NCBI GenBank assembly: GCA_009377755.1 | Contig: WHTM01000043.1 | Span: 1-42,164 of the forward strand | DNA: 42,164 nucleotides | Reading direction: 5' to 3' | From: Hyphomicrobiales bacterium | GTDB taxonomy: Bacteria > Pseudomonadota > Alphaproteobacteria > Rhizobiales > Xanthobacteraceae | Translations under genes and position numbers: made by a program | The notes under the pieces: generated by a model | Seen by the model: the letters and a program-made list of their open reading frames with translations, nothing else | Database searches by the model: none | Told to the model about the DNA's origin: nothing | In this document: positions 6,590 to 14,111 of the stretch, piece by piece | How the letters are laid out: each line of letters begins with the position of its first letter | How positions within the stretch are numbered: the first letter of the stretch is position 1

Positions 6590-6699
6590 CAGTTTCACCT
6601 ATCCACAGCGGATGCTATCTCCGCCAGTAGGACAGGCATTCCGGTAATGGTTGCGAGTGAAACTAATATGCGCGGAATATTGGTTGCGGCTGAAACTAA
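6590..6699. promoter_or_regulatory. Candidate phage origin or operator: DnaA-box-like site and two 18-bp repeats
   Basis: This lies in the only sizeable non-coding gap (6479-6756) inside the phage operons. CTATCCACA at 6599-6607 matches the DnaA box TTATCCACA at eight of nine positions. GGTTGCGAGTGAAACTAA (6649-6666) and GGTTGCGGCTGAAACTAA (6682-6699) match at 16 of 18 positions with a 33-bp period, about three helical turns. Around 6562-6575 is a short dyad, TTAGC-ac-GCTAA. The gap separates the replication-type genes from the packaging genes. An origin or a late-gene operator are both possible. Confidence 0.4.
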
Positions 6700-6756
6700 A
6701 AGCATGTGTCTCAAGTCCGTCTACAGCCACCGTCTGCGCACATGATGCGCGCATGC

Positions 6757-7440
6757 TTACTCACCGCTGGCACGCCTTCGCAGCATTGGCACGACAGCGC
6801 AGTTGGCGCTTCGTCCACGCCTTGCTTTGGGACGCGCCGCTGGTGGTGACGGTGCGGTTGGCACAAGTGCGTCGCCACTAGAAGAGAAGACTGCTGTAGA
6901 CGGAGTTGTGCCATTTGTGCCAAGTTTGGAACGTTGCCGGTACCAATTGCGGCGGGACATGCCTTCTGCCTCCCACGGTTTGGTCCGGCTCAGGCCCTTG
7001 GCCTCGTATTCGGTGCGTAGCTTGGCGCCGCGGGCACGCCGGCGCCGTTCTGCGGCAAGGCGGTTTCTGTGCTTGCGCTGTTCCTTGCGGGCGCGCTTGT
7101 TGACATCGTAGGCGCCGATGGTCGTGATCCCTGACGCCTGACGCTGCGCATAGCTGAGGCGCAGCCAGCGGCCGAGATTGTCGGCTGACCTGTGGCGGCG
7201 CGTGCTCGCCGCTTCCTCAATGATCCCGCGAGCCTCGGCTTCGGCCATGCCGCGCCGGCCCATCCGGCGGGCGCATTCGGTGAGAGCGGCAATCGGGTCC
7301 TTGGAATTGCGATTGTGCCAGTGCCACGCGATCAGCCAACGGTCGAGATCATCGGTATCGGCGGCCCCGACGCCCCTGGCGTGGATTTCGATCTCGCGGC
7401 GGCGCCTGACCACCATGTCGAAGCGCTTACGCCGCAGCAT
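6757..7440 (-). CDS. Basic phage protein, possible HTH DNA-binding protein
   Basis: About 227 residues from the ATG at 7440, which overlaps the end of the helicase gene by 14 bases; a second Met at 7416 avoids the overlap. The protein is rich in Arg and Lys, with a central basic helix (KRARKEQRKHRNRLAAERRR). It contains the motif KPWEAEGMSRRNWYRQR, which looks like the recognition helix of a putative helix-turn-helix seen in phage and plasmid replication-associated proteins. The C-terminal 60 residues are Ser, Pro and Ala-rich and probably disordered. It is the last gene before the candidate origin region, so a role in replication initiation or late transcription is plausible. No enzyme motif is visible. 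Confidence 0.55.
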   Translation of the reverse strand: MLRRKRFDMVVRRRREIEIHARGVGAADTDDLDRWLIAWHWHNRNSKDPIAALTECARRMGRRGMAEAEARGIIEEAASTRRHRSADNLGRWLRLSYAQRQASGITTIGAYDVNKRARKEQRKHRNRLAAERRRRARGAKLRTEYEAKGLSRTKPWEAEGMSRRNWYRQRSKLGTNGTTPSTAVFSSSGDALVPTAPSPPAARPKARRGRSANCAVVPMLRRRASGE

Positions 7441-8950
7441 CGGCCGCCGCCGCTTTCTGCCTGGCCTTGGCGAAGGCAATCTGGCGCGAGCGCACCCACG
7501 AGCGCACCTCCGGCGTCGGCGTCATCGGCTGCACGAAGCGCGCAGATGGCCACTGGCCGAATTTCTCTTTGAACTTGTGAGCGGCCCAGCCTGATTTGTA
7601 GCCGCGCTCGACGGCGATATAGGCGAGTTGGCGGTGCCACCGCTCGCGATCGGCGGGCCCTAAATAATGCCCGACGGTGCGGCCGTTGCGCTGGAGCAAC
7701 GCCAGGTCGGCGTCGACCGTACCGACATGCCGCGGCCGCGGCGACGGCAGGAAGCCGCAGTGCCGGCAAGCCTCGCCGCCGGTGCGAAGCGCGCCGCATT
7801 GCTTGCAATCCACCAGCCGCGATCGGATGTCGCCTTCCGTCCGCTTGGTGTGCGTCGGATTCTTGGCGGGCTTGTCGGGATCGAGCGTCCACTCGACGCG
7901 ATCCTCGGCAAACCCGTGGCGGTGCACCGCGCCCGCGTGGTCGATGATGATGCAGTCGACCTTGCTCTCCGCCGGCCGCAACCCGCGCCCAATCATCTGC
8001 CTGAACAATCCCATCTTGCGGGTTGGCCTGGCCAGCACGATGCAGCCGATGTCGGGACAATCGAATCCTTCGGTCAAAATCGCGCAATTCGACACCACGT
8101 CGATCGCGCCGCAGGCGAGCTTCTGCAAAATCGCTTCGCGCTCATCCTTGGGCGTGCTGCCATCCAAGTGGTCGCAGGCAACGCCGGACTTCCGGAATTC
8201 GTCCCGGATGTGGACTGAGTGCTGAACGCCGGTCGCAAACACCACCGTCCGCCGCCCCTCGGCGTGCCGGTGCCAGTGCGTGGGGATGTCGCCGACCAGC
8301 TGCGGCACGTCCATGCGCTCGGCGAGCTGCGACTCGACATAGTCGCCGGCCTGCACCTTGACGCCCTTGAGGTCCGGCTGAGACGGCGCGTAGACCCGCG
8401 TGCCGACCAAGAACTTGCCCTCGATCAGCTCCGGCACCTGCGGGCACTCGATCAGCGTCTCGAAGATGCCGCCGAGCCCGCGTCCGTCGCCGCGGCAGGG
8501 CGTAGCGGTGAGGCCGAGCAGGGCGGCGCCGGGGTATGCCTCGATGATCTTCTTGTAGGTCGCGGCGGTGGCATGGTGGCACTCGTCGACGATCAGCAGG
8601 TCGGCCGGCGGCAGCTCGATTGTGCTCCTCCGAATGCCGCGCCCATGCAGCGTCTGCACCGAGGCCACCTGCACCGGCGCGTCCAGCTCGGTGGCGAAGC
8701 CGGCTTGCAGAATGCCGTGGCTGATGTCGACATCCAGCAACTTCGCGCTGGTCTGCTTGGTGATCTCGACGCGATGGGACAGGAACAGCACCCGTTGCCC
8801 GGCTGCCACGGCACGGCGCATGATCTCGCCCGCGACTATCGTTTTGCCGGCGCCGGTCGCGGCGACCACGATCACCCGCCGCGTGCCGCTCGCAACGGTG
8901 GCCTCGAATTCGCCGACGATATCGTGCTGGTACTGGCGCAGCGTCGTCAT
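7427..8950 (-). CDS. SF2 DEAD/DEAH-type helicase with C-terminal zinc ribbon
   Basis: This 507-aa protein has all main superfamily 2 motifs: motif I ATGAGKT (31-37), motif II DECH (122-125), motif III GLTAT (146-150), a second RecA domain with VVFATGVQHS, and motif VI QMIGRGLRP (318-326). After the motor comes a Cys4 zinc ribbon (C382, C385, C395, C398), then a helical C-terminus. The layout is like the RecG/RadD/type I restriction helicase class found in phage replication modules. No nuclease motif is seen. The start overlaps the stop of the 77-aa gene (ATGA), which in turn overlaps the topoisomerase A-like gene, so all are one translational unit. A role in unwinding or restart during phage DNA replication is inferred. 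Confidence 0.9.
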   Translation of the reverse strand: MTTLRQYQHDIVGEFEATVASGTRRVIVVAATGAGKTIVAGEIMRRAVAAGQRVLFLSHRVEITKQTSAKLLDVDISHGILQAGFATELDAPVQVASVQTLHGRGIRRSTIELPPADLLIVDECHHATAATYKKIIEAYPGAALLGLTATPCRGDGRGLGGIFETLIECPQVPELIEGKFLVGTRVYAPSQPDLKGVKVQAGDYVESQLAERMDVPQLVGDIPTHWHRHAEGRRTVVFATGVQHSVHIRDEFRKSGVACDHLDGSTPKDEREAILQKLACGAIDVVSNCAILTEGFDCPDIGCIVLARPTRKMGLFRQMIGRGLRPAESKVDCIIIDHAGAVHRHGFAEDRVEWTLDPDKPAKNPTHTKRTEGDIRSRLVDCKQCGALRTGGEACRHCGFLPSPRPRHVGTVDADLALLQRNGRTVGHYLGPADRERWHRQLAYIAVERGYKSGWAAHKFKEKFGQWPSARFVQPMTPTPEVRSWVRSRQIAFAKARQKAAAADAAA

Positions 8951-9180
8951 GACGGCGATCGCGGCAGGGTGCCGAAGGCAAGCGCCATGACGGCTTGCGC
9001 GGCGTCATCACCAACATCGTCGACTAGGCCGGACCAGGTGGCAGCTTCGTACGCCATGTCGACCGCGTCGATGAAGCCGATGGTGCCGGTCGAGACACGG
9101 TCGGCAAGGTCGCGGCAGCGAATGGCGAACAGGTCGAGGCGCCGGTCACCGACCAGGGGGCGATCGGGGGCGGGCTTCAT
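8947..9180 (-). CDS. Small acidic phage protein between helicase and topoisomerase-like genes (77 aa)
   Basis: Overlaps both neighbours by ATGA junctions (9180-9177 and 8950-8947), so it is very likely translated. Residues 17-70 are helical and acidic (AIRCRDLADRV, GFIDAVDMAYEAATWSGL, GDDAAQAVMALAF). No DNA-binding, membrane or catalytic motif. Because it sits between the topoisomerase-like pair and the helicase, it could be a linker or regulator that joins them, but nothing in the sequence proves that. I do not recognise the family. Confidence 0.7.
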   Translation of the reverse strand: MKPAPDRPLVGDRRLDLFAIRCRDLADRVSTGTIGFIDAVDMAYEAATWSGLVDDVGDDAAQAVMALAFGTLPRSPS

Positions 9181-10436
9181 GACGCTGCCCCCGCCTCGTC
9201 GTCTTCATCGACGGCATCGTGATCCTGCTTGGCGATTGCGCTGACCACTGCATCCCACCGAACGTGTCGCTTAGTGCTGAACACCTCCTCGATCTGAGCA
9301 CGCAGATTTTCCGGCACGGCTAGCTCCGCCTCGTCATCGTCCAGCTCGGCCAGAACCTCCTCGATCTTCTCCTGCACCACCGCCTGGCGTCGCATCCGGC
9401 GATACGCATCGGCGAGCGTGGCTTCATCCGGGATCACTTTCTCGACGCCGTGCTCCTCAAGCTTGCGTTCGATGAACGCGATCAGGTCGTCAGAAGCGAA
9501 GGCGTTGAGCTCGACGCGGTGCTCCAGGAGAAACTCGATCTCCTCCTCGGTCGCGCCGTTCTCGTGCAGATTGGCTTCGACGGCCGCGGGCCTTTCCCGG
9601 TAGTAGACGGGCTCGGATGGGAGGTCGGCCACGTCGTCGAGCCGCAGTCCCAGATCAATCACCTGCGCGGTGCCGGTGTAGGTATAGCGGCGATTACTGC
9701 GCTGGAACGTCCCGACGATCGAGAAGCCCGCCTTGTCGAAGTCGTGCAGCACGAACAGCGGGATGTCGTACTTGGTGCATAGATCGTCGATCAATTCGCG
9801 GCTGGCGGTGACCGACATGCCCTTGTTCGACATGATCGCGAGGTCCCAGCGCCGGGCCAGCTTCGCCGCCCTCAGCAGCGGGTCGAAGCCTTCCTTTTCT
9901 ATGTAGAGAATCGCGCCGTAACGATTCTTGGGTCCGCGAGTTGGATAGCTTGTTTCGACGATGCTGAAGTCTGGCTTTTTGACTTTGTGACGGTTGATGC
10001 GTTGCAGGTAATCTCTGACCTGCAACGTGCCGACCGGGATACGTTCGATCGAATGCGGCTCGGCGAAGTTCCCACGCGCGTCGAACACCACGTCCCACGC
10101 GACCCCGTATTCCTCGATGTAGTCGGGAAGCAGCGTCTGTGTGAAATACTGGTCGAAGTCCTTGCCGAGCTCGCGATCAGCGACTTGGAGAATGTGCGGG
10201 CGCGCGGCATACATGATCTGCCGAGCATTGGCGGGCAGCGTGCCGTTGGCGCTCGCCTTCAGATAGGCGCGCTCCATGATCTGCCACGCCGCTTCCTTGA
10301 TGCTGACGTGGTGGCGGCGGGTCATGGCGAGGCGACGGTTTTGCAACGCCGATCGCTCACGTTCCTCACGCTTGCGCTGCTTCGCCCATTTCTTGGTGAC
10401 GCCTTCGACGGCGTTGATGATGGCATCGGATTTCAT
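9177..10436 (-). CDS. Topoisomerase VI subunit A-like (Spo11 family) 5Y-CAP and Toprim protein
   Basis: The start at 10436 gives 419 residues and overlaps the stop of the B-like gene (ATGA). The order of parts matches type IIB topoisomerase A subunits. Residues 40-85 form a winged-helix-like segment with ANARQIMYAARP, whose Tyr76 is at the place of the catalytic tyrosine. A Toprim domain follows, with Glu180 in AILYIEKEG, a glycine loop and helix at SNKGMSVTASRELIDDL, and the metal-binding DxD (D232, D234) in LHDFDKAGF. The C-terminal third is acidic and helical. All expected active-site residues are present, so it looks competent for DNA cleavage. It is longer at the acidic tail than classical subunits. 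It could instead be a nuclease that has lost strand passage. Partner and operon context favour a topoisomerase. Family assignment is by motif, not by a search. Confidence 0.75.
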   Translation of the reverse strand: MKSDAIINAVEGVTKKWAKQRKREERERSALQNRRLAMTRRHHVSIKEAAWQIMERAYLKASANGTLPANARQIMYAARPHILQVADRELGKDFDQYFTQTLLPDYIEEYGVAWDVVFDARGNFAEPHSIERIPVGTLQVRDYLQRINRHKVKKPDFSIVETSYPTRGPKNRYGAILYIEKEGFDPLLRAAKLARRWDLAIMSNKGMSVTASRELIDDLCTKYDIPLFVLHDFDKAGFSIVGTFQRSNRRYTYTGTAQVIDLGLRLDDVADLPSEPVYYRERPAAVEANLHENGATEEEIEFLLEHRVELNAFASDDLIAFIERKLEEHGVEKVIPDEATLADAYRRMRRQAVVQEKIEEVLAELDDDEAELAVPENLRAQIEEVFSTKRHVRWDAVVSAIAKQDHDAVDEDDEAGAAS

Positions 10437-11755
10437 GATCGCACCACCACTGCGCTCTTGCCGCGGTCGGTGTACTCGACCCGCGGGCACGTCATGTGCA
10501 ACACCACGATCACCGGCTCGGCGGCGTTGGCTCGTTGCTGGCTCAGCACCGTATCGAGGCTCTTGCCGAACCGGCCCAGCTCGCGGAACGGATTGATGAT
10601 GCCCGGTGACCAGTTGACGCCGGTGACCAGCACTCGCCGTTTAGCGTCCGGGCACCAGCCGAAAGCGGTCTCGACGATCCAGGGGATGCCGTCGGTCGTG
10701 TCGAGCACCTTCTTGTGGTCGAAGGACTCCATCTCGCAGCCGGCGGCGGTGAACTTCTTCTCGAAGTGCTCGCGGCCGATAATGCCAAGGAGCTTCGGCT
10801 TGACCGGCTTGCTGTGTTCCCACATCGAGGCGAGCAAGGCCGTCACCTTGCCCCGATCGAAACCGTTGCCGTTGATCAGCCCGCTCAGAGGCGCGCGGGC
10901 TAGCCCAGTTGCGTCGAGCACCACCTTCTGCTTCGCGGTGCCGGAGAGCCCGCGGAACTCGGCGACAAACTCGCGCACCAGCCGGGCACGACCGGCATCG
11001 GCATCGTGATTGAGGTAGCCGGCGATCAGCCGCTCAAGGCGTTCGGCGTCGTACCAGTGCGGCGAGGTCGGGTCGCTCGGCTTCCACTTCGACCAGTTCG
11101 GGTCTGTCGGCTCGACGTCGACCGCGACCTCACCGAATAGGGTCACCTTCAGCCTGAGGTGCGGGTTGAGCCATCCGTAGGCGGAGGCAATTTGTAAAAA
11201 GTGAGCGCGCCCATCCTCGGGGATTGAGCAAGCTGAGACGGGGAACCGGACCCGGACCAACGTGCCGTTCTTCCTGTCTGCGGATTCCGTGGCATGGGCG
11301 ACAACCGGCTCCTGCCGGATGCGGTCGACACGCATCTCGATCAGGTGCCGGACCCCGCGGGCCTCGATCTCGACCTCACCGCGGTCGCCGTCGATGACGT
11401 AAGGCATGGCAATGATGGTCTTTAAGGCGTTCCCCTGCGCCCCGCGGGTCGGCGAGACGTAGGCTTCGCGGCTCGATACCCGGACGCTGAAATCGAGGAT
11501 GTCGGGAACGACTTCCGGCGGCAGGCCGGGGGCGTTGTCGGTGACCGTGATCCCGGACTCGTCGAACGTCACCTCGACGATCGGCGCGATCCCCGCCTCC
11601 TCGGCGGCGTCGATGGCGTTATCGACCAGCTCCTTGAGGATCACATAGGGCCAGTGCTCACGCCGGTGCCCGGTCTGCGCGACCAGCTCTTTCTCGGAGG
11701 CGAAGTCGAGCAGGCGTGAGGTAGTGAACGTGGTGCGTTGGAGGATCGCGGTCAT
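10433..11755 (-). CDS. Topoisomerase VI subunit B-like GHKL ATPase
   Basis: This 440-aa protein carries a Bergerat-fold ATP site: N box KELVDNAID (41-49, with E42 and N46), G1 box DNAPGL (73-78), and G2 box SPTRGAQGNALKT (101-113). The G2 box resembles the topoisomerase VI B form (RGQQG type) more than those of gyrase, MutL or Hsp90. A GT motif follows at 164-165. The C-terminus has H-x6-V-x-YT-x2-GKSA (Lys433), similar to the end of the B-subunit transducer domain. At 440 aa it is shorter than typical subunit B (about 530), so the H2TH insert may be missing. AGGAGG lies before the start, and the stop overlaps the A-like gene. Together they would make an ATP-dependent type IIB enzyme. A stand-alone GHKL ATPase in a defence system is the main alternative. 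Confidence 0.78.
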   Translation of the reverse strand: MTAILQRTTFTTSRLLDFASEKELVAQTGHRREHWPYVILKELVDNAIDAAEEAGIAPIVEVTFDESGITVTDNAPGLPPEVVPDILDFSVRVSSREAYVSPTRGAQGNALKTIIAMPYVIDGDRGEVEIEARGVRHLIEMRVDRIRQEPVVAHATESADRKNGTLVRVRFPVSACSIPEDGRAHFLQIASAYGWLNPHLRLKVTLFGEVAVDVEPTDPNWSKWKPSDPTSPHWYDAERLERLIAGYLNHDADAGRARLVREFVAEFRGLSGTAKQKVVLDATGLARAPLSGLINGNGFDRGKVTALLASMWEHSKPVKPKLLGIIGREHFEKKFTAAGCEMESFDHKKVLDTTDGIPWIVETAFGWCPDAKRRVLVTGVNWSPGIINPFRELGRFGKSLDTVLSQQRANAAEPVIVVLHMTCPRVEYTDRGKSAVVVRS

Positions 11756-12018
11756 GTGCGCCTCCTTTCGGAGAGCGCATCCGCAGCCGCGCGCGTCGTG
11801 GCGAAGATGCCGACCGAGTTGTCATCAAGGTCGAACGCCTCGATCCCGGCACGACCACGCGAGATCAGATGGCCGAGGCTTCGCTGACCGTCGTAAACGG
11901 CTTGAAGTGTGGGGGAGAATTTAGTAGAGGCTAACGAGATACAGCCGCCCAGCTGATCCCGCCGAGGCTCACGTGCTGCAACCGCAGCCGTGGGCCTCGC
12001 GCCTTTTCGGAAGGCCAC
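11752..12018 (-). CDS. Small phage protein of unknown function (88 aa)
   Basis: The frame begins at a GTG (12018) directly after the stop of the AlpA-like gene, and its stop overlaps the start of the topoisomerase B-like gene (ATGA). The convincing part is residues 30-88: FSPTLQAVYDGQRSLGHLI, then RGRAGIEAFDLDDNSVGIF and a helical tail. This looks like a short beta domain similar to small proteins in Rhizobiales phages. The first 28 residues are less convincing, and a shorter non-ATG start is possible. No function can be assigned. Confidence 0.6.
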   Translation of the reverse strand: MAFRKGARPTAAVAAREPRRDQLGGCISLASTKFSPTLQAVYDGQRSLGHLISRGRAGIEAFDLDDNSVGIFATTRAAADALSERRRT

Positions 12019-12279
12019 TCAAGCCGATGCCTCGGTCTGCTCGGCAGACCTGCGGCGCCGCGTTGGGCGGGTTTCGACCGGCCTCGGTTGGGCGAGGATA
12101 ACTGCCTGCGCACGGGCGGCGGTGCTGGATTTCCAGAACGGCATGCGCTTCCCCAGATAGCCGTCCGGCTTCGGCAGGCGCCCGTCGTTGATCATCTGAT
12201 AAAAGACGGTGTCGCACGGATTGCCGATCAGTCGCTTGAAATCGGCCTTGCGTAGAAAAGGATCGGGAGGGGACGTCAT
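12019..12279 (-). CDS. AlpA/excisionase-like winged-helix DNA-binding protein
   Basis: The ATG at 12279 is chosen because TTGGAG sits about ten bases upstream; an open extension starts at 12291. The N-terminal 55 residues fit an AlpA-type fold: a helix (FLRKADFKRLIG), a second helix (TVFYQMINDG), then the wing RLPKPDGYLGKRMPFWKSS. The pattern RLPKP-x(5-7)-G-x-R-x3-W is characteristic of the family. The C-terminal 30 residues are basic and likely disordered. Members act as excision directionality factors or as activators of the integrase. Position next to the integrase, separated by a terminator, supports this. It is the first gene of the coupled replication operon, so it may also act on its own promoter. 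Confidence 0.75.
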   Translation of the reverse strand: MTSPPDPFLRKADFKRLIGNPCDTVFYQMINDGRLPKPDGYLGKRMPFWKSSTAARAQAVILAQPRPVETRPTRRRRSAEQTEASA

Positions 12280-12343
12280 AGTCGGCTCCAAGCCCGGCGC
12301 GTTTGCCGGTGATGTGCGCTGCTTGGATTCTTCTTCGGGGATG

Positions 12344-12410
12344 CAAAAACAAAACCCCCTCGCGAAATCCGAGAGCAGCGCGGTTGCGCTGTTTTCGGTT
12401 TCGAGGGGGG
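12344..12410 (-). terminator. Intrinsic terminator downstream of the integrase gene
   Basis: Read on the minus strand, a long hairpin (12410-12355) is followed by TTTTGTTTTT. The outer stem is CCCCCTCG paired with CGAGGGGG (8 bp); the inner stem pairs CAGCGC with GCGCTG around a GGTT loop, with a small internal loop between. It would end integrase transcription before the AlpA-like gene, separating the integrase from the replication operon. Confidence 0.75.
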
Positions 12411-12603
12411 TGCCCGCCGACCTAAGCCACGGACCCTATGGACGCGTCACCACTCTTCCCTGACGCAATCCGCTCTCGCCGGGACCCTTCCCGGAGCGGT
12501 GCCTTAAACGGCTTCCCGCTAATACTCCCGTTACTAATTGGCACTAATATAAGAGAACAAAATAAAAACGGCAAGCGATAGGAACAGACGTTATCCCCAC
12601 TCT
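12411..12603. other. Non-coding region between integrase and terminator, with second hairpin
   Basis: Together with the terminator this makes a gap of about 320 bases without a gene (12280-12603). A second hairpin lies at 12470-12499: CCGCT pairs with AGCGG and CCGGG with CCCGG, with a 4-nt bulge and an ACCCTT loop. From 12515 to 12575 the sequence becomes AT-rich, with ACTAAT twice (12532-12551), a composition often seen at recombination arm sites. No tRNA or other known RNA is recognised. Confidence 0.4.
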
Positions 12604-13845
12604 TCACGACACCCGCCGCCCCCGGATCGCCCGCACATTGTCGCTGCCGATGACCACCGGCTTCGATGTGCAATATCTCGCCCAGGAATCCATGAGCTTG
12701 CGGCGCTTCTCGACCGCGGTCATGTGCCGATACGAGGCCTCGGTCTTGTCGGTGAGGCCGTGCGCCAGCGAAAACTCGCGCGTTTCCCGGTCAAAGTTGG
12801 TGCGATCGCCGGCCCAATCCGAAAAGCTCGAACGGAACCCATGCACCGTCAGCCCCGGCCGCATATCCTTCAGCAGCTCAAGCATCGCCATATTGCTGAG
12901 TCCGCTGTCGACTTTGCCGCCGACGAACACGTGATCGTTGCCGTCCTCCCGCGGGAGCGGCGTCAAGATCGCGATTGCGCGGTCCGTGAGCGGGACGATA
13001 TGCGTCTTGCCCTTCTTCATCCTCGCGCCGGGGACGGTCCACAGCTTCGTGGTGAGGTCGATTTCATCCCACGTCGCACCGATCGTCTCGCCGGTTCTCG
13101 CGGCCGTGAGGATCGTGAACTCCAACGCCTTCGCCGACACGCTGTCGCGTTGCCGCAGCTCCGCCATGAAAGCCGGCAAGTCCGCGTAGGCCATGGCGGC
13201 ATGGTGCTCGATCACGCGGCCGTTGCGGTTTAGCGCTTCTTGCAAATGCCCTCCCCAACGGCCGGGATTGTCGCCCTTGCGATAGCCGCGCACCGTCGCC
13301 CACGCCAGCACGCGCTCGATCCGGCCGCGCAGGCGCACGGCTGTTTCGCGCTTCGTGTCCCAGATCGGATCGAGGCATTTCAGGACCAGCGCCGTGTCGA
13401 TGGCATTCACCGGCAAGTCGGCAATCGGCTTGCAGTAGTCCCCGAGCAAGGTCTGCCGCCACTGGTGACGGTGCTTCTCATTTTTCCAGTGCTGTTCGTG
13501 CGCGGCGATGTAGCGTTCGGCGCACTGCTGGAACGTCTTGCGCTTCGCCCGCTCGACCTTGGCCTTGGCCCGCTGGTCGTGCTTCGCCTGGATCGGGTCG
13601 ATCCCATCGGCGAGCAGCTGCCGGAACTTGCGCGCGCGCTCGCGCGCCTCTTTGAGCGTGAACAGGCGCAGCGAGCCCAGGCCCATCTGCCGCGCTTGCT
13701 CATTGATCGTGTAGCGCAGCAGCCACGATTTGCTGACGCCCTTACCGTCTACGGTCGGCGTCACCTGGAGCCACAGATTGTCGCCGCACCGGTAGCGCCC
13801 CGGCTCGGTCATTCGCCCCACCTCGATAGGCTTCAATTCCTTCAT
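12604..13845 (-). CDS. int: Tyrosine-type integrase (P4-like, DUF4102 N-terminus)
   Basis: The ATG at 13845 follows GAGGGC and gives 413 residues; an in-frame start at 13869 would add eight. The N-terminal arm-binding domain (about 1-85) has the DUF4102 pattern with LWLQVTP and GLGSLRLFTLKEARERA. A core-binding helical domain follows (about 100-205). The catalytic domain contains Arg250 (TAARTGE), Lys in MKKGKTH, His335-x2-Arg338 (VHGFRSSF), His362 (SLAHGL) and nucleophile Tyr372 (ASYRH). All catalytic residues are present, so the enzyme appears active. It mediates site-specific integration and excision. It lies at the right-hand border of the phage region, with its start facing the chromosomal P450 gene; the attachment site is expected near here, but no tRNA is seen. 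Confidence 0.93.
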   Translation of the reverse strand: MKELKPIEVGRMTEPGRYRCGDNLWLQVTPTVDGKGVSKSWLLRYTINEQARQMGLGSLRLFTLKEARERARKFRQLLADGIDPIQAKHDQRAKAKVERAKRKTFQQCAERYIAAHEQHWKNEKHRHQWRQTLLGDYCKPIADLPVNAIDTALVLKCLDPIWDTKRETAVRLRGRIERVLAWATVRGYRKGDNPGRWGGHLQEALNRNGRVIEHHAAMAYADLPAFMAELRQRDSVSAKALEFTILTAARTGETIGATWDEIDLTTKLWTVPGARMKKGKTHIVPLTDRAIAILTPLPREDGNDHVFVGGKVDSGLSNMAMLELLKDMRPGLTVHGFRSSFSDWAGDRTNFDRETREFSLAHGLTDKTEASYRHMTAVEKRRKLMDSWARYCTSKPVVIGSDNVRAIRGRRVS

Positions 13846-14111
13846 GGCGTTGCCCTCTCGCATACCCACGTTCTAATGGCGAGTTATAGCGGACGCTAGC
13901 GCACCATGTCAAACATTGGTTTCGGACCAACCCACGGAAAACGTTGTAATGGCGGGCGTTTGCGTACGGTAGCGCAGCCAAAGCAAGCGGCCACCCCTTC
14001 CGCCAGCTCAATTCTACGCTATTCTGCGACATGGCCGCCGCTGGCCGCGGGAAGCACCCCAGAATCATTCGACCTGTGCAGTGGACAACGGCGGCTTAGG
14101 GTGGGGAGTGG
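13846..14111. other. Element-chromosome border region, no gene seen
   Basis: This stretch between the integrase start and the P450 stop should contain the integrase promoter and perhaps the attachment site. A feature is TAGCGGACGCTAGCGCA around 13887-13903, with overlapping short repeats of GCTAGCG. I see no tRNA, no long direct repeat and no convincing open frame. Without the left end of the element the att core cannot be defined. Confidence 0.35.

Noticed and set aside
9177-11755. The GHKL/Toprim pair as DNA gyrase or MutL-type proteins
   Set aside because: Gyrase B carries its Toprim after the GHKL and transducer domains in one chain, and here the Toprim protein also has a subunit A-like tyrosine segment. 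The G2 box also does not look like MutL.
12355-12410. The hairpin as part of a tRNA or tmRNA attachment site
   Set aside because: It is one long stem with a following T-tract on the minus strand and has no T-loop or anticodon pattern, so a terminator is the simpler reading.
13064-13899. Open frames on both strands within the integrase
   Set aside because: Shadows of a gene with a full set of tyrosine recombinase residues.
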